64,000 nt of DNA from Tetraselmis striata. Lineage: Eukaryota > Chlorophyta > Chlorodendrophyceae > Chlorodendrales > Chlorodendraceae. Of the stretch, positions 34,536-42,790 are shown one piece after another. The notes beneath the pieces are model-generated. The model did no database searches. It was not told the origin of the DNA and was given only the letters and a program-made list of their open reading frames with translations. The stretch lies in contig VCJN01002687.1 in assembly GCA_006384855.1 (NCBI GenBank), forward strand, positions 1 through 64,000, written 5' to 3'. How positions within the stretch are numbered: the stretch's first letter is position 1; each line of letters starts with the position of its first letter. A program made the position numbers and the translations under genes.

Positions 34536-36161
34536 TCATGAAGGAGGCACTGGGAAGGCCACCGCTGCGGAGTCCTGTTGGACTTGGAAGTGGCGGAGAG
34601 GGGCGATGTGTCCAAAGAAGAACCACGCGCCAGGAGAAGGAAGAACGTTGGGGTCGATGTAGTCCAGAACGACATCAGAGTTAGTGACCCAACCGCCCTG
34701 GTAGCGGATGTGGGACAGTGGCGCTCCAATGGCGTTTGCTGCAGAGGCTGCGCCCTTGCGTAGACTGTGTGAAGTCCAGGAAGTGCCAGCAGGGGGGGCA
34801 GCGTTGACTAGGTTGACTGCTGTAGACAACCAGTCTGACATCGTAGTAGCAGTCCAAGGTTTCGACTGCTCAGCCACATTGACAGCCCAGAAGTTGGAGG
34901 TAGCCAAGCCAACAGTAACCAGGGGGACAGACTGGACGTTGTCGATGAAGTAGCGCAAGAGACGTGCCACTCGAGGGTGCTCGGACACTGGAAGGAGAAG
35001 TACGCGCAGGTCGTCAGGTCCCCGCCGGCCGGCGCGACCCTTCTCGCGGTAGATCTGCAAGGTGATGTTGTAGGTGTCGACATGCACATCTTGCACTCGA
35101 CAGGAGACGCCAGTAAGGCCCCTGGCAAAGAACAGGAAGTTGACAACCGAGGCCAAGAGGGCTCGGTAGTCGAGGTGGGACTCTGGGTAAGGAGCAGACA
35201 CAATTAGCTCGGCCTTTGAGACGAAGCGGTAAGCTACATCCGCAGGCAGAGGGACACGCAAAGGGGCAGCGTCCAGTCGACGCTGACGTAACATTAACCC
35301 ACGTCTTGCCGAAGTGAGGTGTAGGCTGTCCTTGGCGATCGGGACGAGGTTGTGCAGCTCGAAGAAGGTGTTGATGGCAGACAAATAGGGCTGCAGCGAC
35401 TTAGCTGCGATATGCCCTCGCTCCCCGATCCAGGCAACGTACCGAACAACAGTAGCAGTAGTCGCCTCTAGCGGGCTGATGTTCTCGGAGTCGTGGCAGA
35501 ACTCAGCGAACTGAGCCAACCTGCCGGCGTAGCTCTTGAGGGTCTGAGCGCTGAGGGAGCTGGAGAGCAGGTCGAGCGTCCGCTGGCCTAGCTCGTCTGA
35601 GCCGAACGCGTCCTGTAGTCGGGATCGCAGTGACGCAGCCCACGGAGCGATAGCTGCGGGCTCGTCGATTACGTAAGTGCGTCGTTTTACTGACAAAGTG
35701 CCACCGGGACGGCTACTGTTCGCAAAGTACTCGGCAGCAGCGGTTAGGTTCCCGGCGGTTGGCCGGTAGTTGCTGGACGGGTTTGCAGTAGCTCCAGTAC
35801 GGGTTTGCGGGGCTAGGTTCAGGTAGGAGGGCCGCCCCGCGCGCCCTTCGCGCTCATAGCGCCTGTCCCGTGCGTAACGTACACGCGCGAAACTTGGTCG
35901 TTGCGAACCGGTTGTAACTCGTAGTGTAACAACCGACGAACGCAGAGATGGGGTTGTAAGAAAGGCGGATGGTTGAGCCGCCATGTGCAGGTGTGCGGAT
36001 GGTTGAGCCGCACTCGGCTGTAGCTGTAAGAAGCGCCGCACCGAGGAAGGTCTAAATGAAGTCTGTAAGGTGGGGGGGTCAGGTCCTGACACAGGGCGCT
36101 CATCCCGTCGTTGAGCTGCAAGGGTGCGCCTTGCGGCGGTCACCGAAAGGTGGCCTCGCAA
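34536..36161 (-). CDS. Tyrosine recombinase of element B
   Basis: This integrase-fold enzyme should catalyse strand exchange for the element. The frame has about 541 codons and no ATG at its left edge; it continues directly from the gag frame after one TGA. A core-binding domain (SAQTLKSYAGRLAQFAEFCH, ISPLEATTATVVRYVAWIGE, SLQPYLSAINTFFELHNLVP) precedes the catalytic domain. Candidate catalytic residues are Arg in GLTGVSCRVQD near residue 353, His and Arg in SHSLRKGAAS near 465-468, a Trp in YQGGWVTNSD, and Tyr in DYIDPN near 498. The domain order is typical of DIRS/Ngaro/Crypton recombinases. It appears intact. Codon use resembles GC-rich host genes, but CpG-rich host bias is weaker than in SDHA. 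Confidence 0.85.
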   Translation of the reverse strand: MRGHLSVTAARRTLAAQRRDERPVSGPDPPTLQTSFRPSSVRRFLQLQPSAAQPSAHLHMAAQPSAFLTTPSLRSSVVTLRVTTGSQRPSFARVRYARDRRYEREGRAGRPSYLNLAPQTRTGATANPSSNYRPTAGNLTAAAEYFANSSRPGGTLSVKRRTYVIDEPAAIAPWAASLRSRLQDAFGSDELGQRTLDLLSSSLSAQTLKSYAGRLAQFAEFCHDSENISPLEATTATVVRYVAWIGERGHIAAKSLQPYLSAINTFFELHNLVPIAKDSLHLTSARRGLMLRQRRLDAAPLRVPLPADVAYRFVSKAELIVSAPYPESHLDYRALLASVVNFLFFARGLTGVSCRVQDVHVDTYNITLQIYREKGRAGRRGPDDLRVLLLPVSEHPRVARLLRYFIDNVQSVPLVTVGLATSNFWAVNVAEQSKPWTATTMSDWLSTAVNLVNAAPPAGTSWTSHSLRKGAASAANAIGAPLSHIRYQGGWVTNSDVVLDYIDPNVLPSPGAWFFFGHIAPLRHFQVQQDSAAVAFPVPPS

Positions 36162-36197
36162 GGCTCCTGCAGCTCCGACGAACGGCGCCCCACACCG

Positions 36198-37106
36198 TCA
36201 CTCGTGCTCACCTTCACGGCCACGTCCACGTCCGCCGCCACGTCCTCGCCCACGCCCGCGACCTGCAGCTGCAGCCGCCACTCGAGAAGTAGCGGTCGCC
36301 TTGGCGCTGCTGGCAACGGTCGCCTCGAAAATACGACGCTCGTAGTCCCGCATGAGGTCCCCAAAGATCGCGGAACCCAGATGCTCCGAAGCAGGCTGAA
36401 AATGCTGAGCTCGCAGCACATCCAGAACACCTTGGTCACCGTGCACACGCTTGATCTCATTGAGCTTCCGTAGGAAGGCCAAACGAAACCGAAACGCCTT
36501 GTCGATGGCCTCGGCGTGGTTCCGGGCTCTCGCGAGGTAGGGGGTGAAGTCCTGGTTGCTGGAAGGGACGTAGGGCAGTAGCTCGTCGAGCGCCACGAAA
36601 AGGGCGGCCATGTGGGCCCCGAAACACGACATCCACAAGTACTCCTCCTGGGCCGGCAGACGCCGGTCATCCTGCTTGAGGTACTCGTTCGTTAGGTCGG
36701 TGCTCAAAGGGAAAAGTCCAGGCACTCGGCTGACCGGTCGAACGGCCTCGTAACCAGACTCTGCTCTCTGCAGTAGCTCTGGCACCGCGAGGTAATCATC
36801 CTCGGCACTCACGGATTTTGCTCCGACACGGCCGCTCTGGGCTAGCTCTAGCAAGTCGGGGCGCTCTGCGGCTCCCCCGCTGCCTGTCGGCTGTCTCGCG
36901 AAGCGCTGCCCTGAGCCGGAGCCATGTGCCCCTTCTCCATCAACAACGCGATCACGAGCCGTCAATTGTGCCACAGCTGTAGCCAGCTCTCGCAGTAATG
37001 AAGACTGGGCCCTCATATCTGCGTTCAGCGACTGCAGCGTCGGCTCAGCGACGGGTTCTTCTCCATCTGACATAGTAACGCACGGACGTACGGACGAGAA
37101 TATCAC
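36198..37106 (-). CDS. Gag-like protein of element B
   Basis: The frame has 302 codons with a probable start at MSDGEEP (about 37073). It has an acidic N-terminus, a central helical region (LSTDLTNEYLKQDD, EEYLWMSCFGAHMAALFVAL, YLARARNHAEAIDKAFRFRL, FGDLMRDYERRIFEA), and an RG-rich tail (GRGRGRGRGGGRGRGREGEHE) expected to bind nucleic acid. The TGA at 36198-36200 is followed by CGG and then open sequence in the same frame into the recombinase. In copy A the matching codon is TGC. The gag assignment rests on position, composition and similarity to DIRS-type ORF1 layout, not on a recognised domain. Confidence 0.6.
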   Translation of the reverse strand: MIFSSVRPCVTMSDGEEPVAEPTLQSLNADMRAQSSLLRELATAVAQLTARDRVVDGEGAHGSGSGQRFARQPTGSGGAAERPDLLELAQSGRVGAKSVSAEDDYLAVPELLQRAESGYEAVRPVSRVPGLFPLSTDLTNEYLKQDDRRLPAQEEYLWMSCFGAHMAALFVALDELLPYVPSSNQDFTPYLARARNHAEAIDKAFRFRLAFLRKLNEIKRVHGDQGVLDVLRAQHFQPASEHLGSAIFGDLMRDYERRIFEATVASSAKATATSRVAAAAAGRGRGRGRGGGRGRGREGEHE

Positions 37107-37186
37107 ACTCGGGTGGCGAGCCGGGTGTGGTCTTGAACAACCTGGGGTGACCTTGCTCGCAACGGGTTACGAGACAGTTTTTACAT

Positions 37187-37372
37187 CGCTGCGTGGAACG
37201 CAGCGAAAACTGGAAGATGGCAGGCTCAGCTGTTCTGGCTGCTTTTATGTCTACTCGTGCTGCACCCAACAAGGGCGCAACAACAGTTACTAGTTCCCGT
37301 ACCACTGCGCAGCACTTGTAGCTGAAAAGCGGTTAGGTCAAGGATGGAAACCCCATAAACTAGTTTAGATCA
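37187..37372. repeat. Terminal direct repeat of element B (right)
   Basis: Identical partner of 34271-34456. The recombinase polyprotein is read away from this end, so it probably contains the element promoter; no TATA motif is obvious. Confidence 0.85.
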
Positions 37373-37683
37373 GATCGCACCCTAATATCTGTCGCCAGGT
37401 AGGATCCGGCGACCCATACAATCACATTCTAATTAAATTAAATAAATAAATGCGATAATCCTTACTACCAGCATGTGGTATGGCCATATGACCGGAAATT
37501 GGCGGAGCGCCGCGACAAGCTGTTGCAACTCGACGAAACAATCGGCGGATGCAAATACCGTGCTGCTGGATCGCCCGCTTGCTACTACGAGTACCAGTAG
37601 GAGTCGATACTCGCCTTCGAAGGAAGTCACGTTGGGGAGGCTGCAGCCACCCGCCGCCATCGTCAGGCAAACTAATCCGCGTC

Positions 37684-38991
37684 ATGGGGGCTAGCCAGGG
37701 TGATACGGTCTGGGACTCCAGGGCACGGGTAGCGGCCCGCGCGCTGGGCTGGTTGGCGGCGTTCAGCATCAGCGTCGCCTTCTGGGCGCCGCGCGTCCTA
37801 TTCGCTTGGCACCCGCTTTGCATGTCGCTCGCCTTCCTAGCCCTCATGACGGAGGGGCTGCTGCGGGCCGTGGACTTCCGGCCGCTGGAGAAGTCCGCGC
37901 GCGTGGCTGCCATCCAGCGACACGGCCTTGTGCAGGGCGCCGCGCTGGTGCTGCTCGCCGCGGGCTACTACGCAATCTACCTCAACAAGGCGAGTTCTTG
38001 GCTGTGTCGGTGGACGAGTTCCCCCGCCCCCCCCCCCCCCCCCCCCCCCCCCCGGCGTGTCGTATCCACAACTCAGATGTGGCCCGCGATGAGACTGGCT
38101 GGAACGTTGCCATGTGATGCAGGAGCGTCTCGGGAAGCCGCACTTGACATCCTATCACTCGAAGGTGGCGCCCCTCAGCACCAACTCACCGCTCATCCGT
38201 CCCGAAGCATGCGGATGCAGCTGGTTTTTTGGGAATGCTCTGGTGAATGTGGTGCATAGCCGCGCATTCTCATCGAACACCCAGTCACTGAATTACGAGC
38301 CGCGGGAGGAGAGCGGGCGTAGACAAGTCATCCGTGCCATGACAGTGGTGGCGCTCGCTTGCCCACATTGCTCATCCCCGGGTGCTGGCTGATGCTGACT
38401 CGCTGGGCTTGGCTTCTTGCAGTTTGGCCTTGCCACCGCTCTGCTCACGGTGGGCTCGGCGCTGGGCGGGGTGCTCAGCTTCCGCAAGCTGGGCCTCATC
38501 GAGTATGTCCCGGAGCACCTGCACGCCACCATAAAGGGCGCCCACCGTAAGGTACACTACCCGTCTTCCTCCTCTACTTCCTCCCATGCCCCCCATCCTC
38601 CTCACCTTTATCTGGCCTCGCAATCACTGTGCCATGCGGTGGCAGGCCGGTGCGATGACGTGGGTGCTCTCCCTCATCACCATACAGCTCGCCCTCACAC
38701 ACCAATTGGTGGCCGCCAAGGTGCGCGCAAGCCTCATCAGCTTGCCCCGTCACCAGTCGTGCATGCTCAACGTGGCGCATGCTCCCCATGTGGACCCCAG
38801 GGCGCTGACTCTACCTGCCGCCCCCCCTCCGCCATCAGGGTGTCATGAAGCCACTGTGGCAGCTGAGCGTCTTGAGCCTGGCGGTTGTGGGGCTGGCGCT
38901 GCTTGCCGCCAAGCCCCGGCAGCCGCCACCATTGCCGTATTCAGCCGGGCATGTGACGAGTACGACGACTGGCTCCTACAAGCGCGTCTAA
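37684..38991 (+). CDS. CYB561D2: Cytochrome b561 family protein
   Basis: This trans-membrane electron carrier binds two b hemes and usually moves electrons from ascorbate across a membrane. Exons 37684-37989, 38123-38164, 38423-38551, 38646-38720 and 38839-38991 join in phase to 234 residues. Conserved histidine contexts are visible: AWHPLCMSLAFLAL, IQRHGLVQGAAL, PHLTSYHSKFGLATALL and ATIKGAHRKAGAMTW, giving the expected four heme ligands. Six hydrophobic helices span the protein, with a short polar C-tail ending YKRV. The length and the HR..G motif favour the CYB561D1/D2 subgroup, but the exact subgroup is uncertain, so the symbol is provisional. The first intron uses a GC donor (AAG|GCGAGT) and carries a poly-C run. 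Confidence 0.82.
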
Positions 38992-39928
38992 GCAGGGCAT
39001 GCATGGCAGGTGCCCATGGTCACTCATAGAAGGTACCGGCAATGGCAATGTAAGGAATGTTGCGCGATTGCCAGTGGCTAGCGCATACAAGGTATTCTGG
39101 CGGGTAACTACATACAATTGTCATGTGTGTTCGTGTGCAGAGTATATGTGAGAAGCACGTTGTCGCCTTGCAGGTGCATCAACAAAGCACCCGCCTCCCT
39201 GTGACTTGTGCAACTGCATTGCTACTGCCAGACTGTGACTATATTGCGACTGACAATACACAGCGGGAGGCACAGCATTGGTCAGTAACACCACTTCTAT
39301 TGTTGCTTTTAATGCCTCAAACATGGCTGCTCTGCCGTGAAGCAACATCATGCTGCCTGTAGTCTTGACGTCTACTGTATGTTGTTGGCTATGGTGTCCT
39401 TGATATATCTCTTCTTGCCCGTAGCCCGATTTCCTTTTGTCTCACACCTATGACAAGGAAATTTCTATGCTACCAAGGGCTGAGAAGGAAAATCATCCAC
39501 CCTGCCACCACCCAAGTATTCATGTCAGGTGTAGTAATCTGCACTGAAAATCATCCAGGATAAGCGAAAGATGTGCTCACAACCGTTACAGGCAGGCAAA
39601 TACCAGCATTGATACCGGTATGACCGTATAAAACAACCAAACAGAGACCTGCACGCATAGTCGCAGGTACGATATGTTGTTCTGCGAAATATGTTGTGAA
39701 AAGTAAGTTTGGAAAAATAACACTGGTCGGTAAAAAAACATCCAAGTCACACAAAGTCATGCGCAATGCTTGCAAAGGGAGCATTTATCTATATTAAAGC
39801 GCAAGCAGTATAGAATACATGATACACATAAATACCGAATCACAGGTAAGATGTACCCTGATTATTCTGCGAAATTGCGTTGTTAAAAATATGTTGTGAA
39901 TTAATTTTAACACTTGTAGGTAAAATGG
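38992..39928. other. Intergenic region without recognised gene
   Basis: Only short frames. Composition falls towards AT near 39.6-39.9 kb. Nothing is recognised besides the tRNA gene that begins at its right edge. Confidence 0.4.
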
Positions 39929-40015
39929 CGCCGACCAGGAGGAATCGAACCTCTGGGCCGCTAAGCCCCAATGGGTTTGAAGCCCATCCCCAACACCAGT
40001 CAGGCTCAGTTCGGC
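39929..40015 (-). tRNA. tRNA-Sec: Selenocysteine tRNA (anticodon TCA)
   Basis: The minus strand folds into an 87-nt eukaryotic tRNA-Sec. It starts GCCGAACTGAGCCTGAC. It has a six-pair D stem (CCTGAC/GTTGGG) around TGGT, a five-pair anticodon stem ATGGG/CCCAT around the loop CTTCAAA (anticodon TCA), a long variable arm (TGGG..TTAG..CCCA), and a four-pair T stem GAGG/CCTC with loop TTCGATT. The acceptor stem is long (about nine positions, two mismatched), as in the 9+4 fold of this tRNA. CCA happens to follow the discriminator base. It decodes UGA with a SECIS element; none was sought reliably in the window. Confidence 0.85.
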
Positions 40016-40566
40016 TCTGAGCGTTCGGGTGCGCAACATGCAATTGTCAAGCCGAAGTAGGCACGACGTTATACCGCCGATGATATTTCTGACAGTGCCA
40101 GGCAAGCGCAATGTTATAATCGAGAGCAATTATCTACATAAAAGTAGAAATTTTGTAAAGTATCTCACTTGCGGTTTGTCTCTATCCTACCCGATCCTAT
40201 GGATGAAAAGCGCTGATATCCCTGCTTGCTACCCGTACGATTACCCGTACGGTATCTCACGAGTGTTTTAAATAATCCTCGTATAAGAGCGGTTTCCGGT
40301 AGAACTGTACTGCTCTATACGGTGGTTCTCGGGGACGACGATCGCTGGACCATTACGGGTACAGTGCGGTATGTGATATGAATTTCAAAATACGGATTAC
40401 AAGCAGCTAAAAAATCCAATACTTAAAGTAAAAACAGCCTGCACCGGTGTCGGATTTCGGGCGTTCAACATATTTATGAAGGGATCCATATAAAGGGAAT
40501 ATAGCGCTACCCTGTATCCCAGCGCCGCATCATTACATGGGCTAAAATTGACAGTGAAATAAAGTG

Positions 40567-40870
40567 CCTTTTATTTTGGTGATTTCCGATATCGCCTTCT
40601 GCTGCTAGCTCATGTAAATATAAATAAAGTTCGCCCCGGGTCATCGGCAGAAGCCGCCCCAGAACTTCACCTCGTGCGCTAACTGCAGTCGTAGGTATGG
40701 CATAGCCATGAGACCGTTCCCTCATTGATTCGAACCCCGAAGGACTAAGGCATCAACCGGGTAAATCCGGCCCGGGACAGTCAATCTTGCCATGAAATGA
40801 CAGAGCCGGGAATCGATCCGGGGACCTCCTGAGTGGGAGACCACCGCTCTACCGAGAGGACAGACGACAA
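40567..40870 (-). repeat. tRNA-derived repeat (SINE-like)
   Basis: On the minus strand an A-box-like TCGGTAGAGCGGTGG is followed 30 bases later by a B-box-like GGATCGATTCC, but acceptor and T stems do not pair properly, so it is not a functional tRNA. A second B-box-like GGTTCGAATC lies on the same strand near 40728-40737. The stretch at 40567-40618 (TTTTATTTTGGTGATTTCCG, TATCGCCTTCTGCTGCTAGC) recurs at 42222-42272 next to a LINE fragment. Confidence 0.4.
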
Positions 40871-41084
40871 TACATGGCGGTTGTCATCGCTACCCTCACA
40901 TGTAGCTCGAGCAGTAACTTTGGACCGTGCCAAGGGGCAGCACCCGCCCGTGGACCGTGGTACGGTACGAGTAGTCACTATACATGAGTCAGACTACCTA
41001 TTACTACGTGTATGTATAATTACATGACCTGCAAAAGGCGATTAGGAAACCACCCAAATAGCTTATAGGAAACATCCACTACAG

Positions 41085-41245
41085 CAGTTGCGAGGTGGAA
41101 GCAGCACCAAAAGAGGGTGCGGAATGAGCACGGGCAGACGCATCAGACTTGGCCGTCTGCACTCCGGCAGAGAGAATGCCGCCCAAGGTACCATGCACGC
41201 AAGCACATACTCGCTGCAACAACCCCCGCCGCGTGCGCGACCTAC
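41085..41245 (-). mobile_element. Inverted 3' fragment of a non-LTR retrotransposon
   Basis: It is the reverse complement of about 42055-42205, with roughly 80 percent or better identity by eye (shared landmarks GCGGCATTCTCT, GCCAAGTCTGATGCG, GTGCATGGTACC). It is the 3' end of the same retroelement family, placed head-to-head. Confidence 0.6.
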
Positions 41246-42272
41246 CGTACTACCAACGAGTAGTAGCAAGATTCCCCATGCTGCTTATTCGGCCGCCGCT
41301 GCGCGGGTACTGGGCCTTTGCCCGCGCGGAGGTTCCGCGCTTGTCACTTGCCCTGGCCCAACGTGTGGTATTGATACCTTATGGCTTCGCTCTACGGATG
41401 GCTCGAACCGGAGCGCTACGGATTTCATCGTGGATCATCTACCCATATGCCCCGTAGCGAACTACAAGCACCGCATGCATACCGCTTTGAAGAATCTGTG
41501 GGCATCTGTGGCAATTGATGCGGGGGCGGTGCTTGACCGGGACCGCTCGGGAGCCGGCGACTAGACCCTTGAGACGAGTGGGCTGCGCCCAGCGGACCGC
41601 TCGCGGCCGTCGGACCTGACGCTGGCGGGGTGCCGGGGGGGGCGGCGTGGGGGGCGGCGATCACGGGGGGGGGGGGGGGGGGGGGGGGCGGCGTGCGATT
41701 ACATGATCGACTTCGCGTGCGTGTCCTCCACGACCCCCACTTGGAGCAACGACCCCTGCTGGTGCATCCCGGGAATCGCGGCGACCGAGGCGGAGCATGC
41801 TAAGTTGGCAGCGGACCGGGCGTCTTCCGCCCCAATGCATGGTGTTCACCGGTACTACCCTTTTGTGGTTGAGGACCGCGGCCGTCTCGGGAAGTCCGCT
41901 TTGACGGTGGTCTACATCTTCGCGGTGCTGTTGGCTGTGCGCAACTTCCCTGGCGGTCCTTCCGCCCTGACCTCTTGCTTTCTTCCTGGTCAATCCGTTC
42001 ATGCACTTCGAAACTTTGTCGCCAGCCAACCTGCCGAGTTCCGCCGTCACCTGTCGCAAGGGCTGTTGCAGCGGGTCTCGGCTTGCGTGCATGGTACCCT
42101 GGGCGGCATTCTCTGCCGGTGTGCAGATGGCCAAGTCTGATGCGTGTGCTCGTGCCCACTCTGCGTCTTCTCATGTTACTGCTTCCACCCCGCAGTCGCT
42201 GTAGCGGACCTTTCTGATTGCCTTTTATTTTGGTGATTTCCGATATCGCCTTCTGCTGCTAGCTCATGTAAT
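41246..42272 (+). mobile_element. Non-LTR (LINE-like) retrotransposon 3' fragment
   Basis: Two frames resemble the C-terminal region after the reverse transcriptase in algal LINE-type elements. The first is ATDFIVDHLPICPVANYKHR, ALKNLWASVAIDAG. The second, after a frame break, is MIDFACVSSTTPTWSNDPCW, AATEAEHAKLAADRAS, RYYPFVVEDRGRLGKSAL, FRRHLSQGLLQR. A poly-G tract (about 41667-41688) sits at the break. No RT core is present, so the copy is 5'-truncated and broken. Identification is by layout and is tentative. Confidence 0.5.
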
Positions 42273-42790
42273 TAACTAGTAGAAAGGATACGCATGCCGC
42301 TGCGTACACAGCGCTACGTAATCTCCTGGAAACCCGGACTGTAGTACTGGTGCAGGTAGTTTTTAAAGGTGGCTCTGGGAGACATTGCATCGGACGGCCA
42401 TCGTACGTCGTAGTAGCAATCGCGCGGCGTTCGGAAACGTACCATGTGGTACTGCACGTGACTGCGACCGTTAAACGGTCGTTTGGCAGTAACGGAGCTG
42501 CGGAGGGCACCTCAAGTGACACCTGGCTGGCGATGGCGGACGTTGCGCGGCCGGTGGCACTTCAAGCAGGGCGACAACAGCCGGATGCCAGCTTACATGC
42601 ATTGCGCCTTTCTCTAAACCCTGCGCGCGACGTATCTGTGGAGCTCTCTGCCCGGCCTGCAGTTCGGATTTTTGCCGCTGGGTCTTTCGTCCGCTGCTTC
42701 CAATCGACGCGGCGCCATCGTCCAGACGCGCGGAGACCTCTTCCTCAGAGGTCGACCGCAAGTAGTGAAAGCGCCCTCGACCACGATACG
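42273..42790. other. Upstream region of the PAN-domain gene
   Basis: The stretch is open in one plus frame leading into the signal-peptide ATG, but upstream residues show no secretion or domain features, so it is treated as 5' flank. No promoter motif is recognised. Confidence 0.4.

Larger units (their letters stand above)
34271..37372 (-). mobile_element. Tyrosine-recombinase transposon, intact copy B
   Basis: The 3.1-kb element is bounded by identical 186-bp direct repeats (34271-34456 and 37187-37372), each beginning CGCTGCGTGGAACGCAGCG. Inside are a gag-like ORF and a tyrosine-recombinase ORF, both on the minus strand and in the same frame. No reverse transcriptase is present. The immediate flanks show no obvious target-site duplication, which fits a tyrosine-recombinase mechanism. 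The layout resembles DIRS/Ngaro elements without their RT-RNaseH, or a Crypton-like element that has a gag. The identity of the repeats implies recent activity. Confidence 0.8.

Noticed and set aside
37433-37660. Minus-strand hydrophobic frame upstream of cytochrome b561
   Set aside because: Short, no homology that I recognise, and it lies in the likely 5' flank of a well-supported plus-strand gene.
40790-40870. Functional tRNA gene on the minus strand
   Set aside because: A- and B-box-like sequences are present, but acceptor, anticodon and T stems do not pair; better read as a tRNA-derived repeat.
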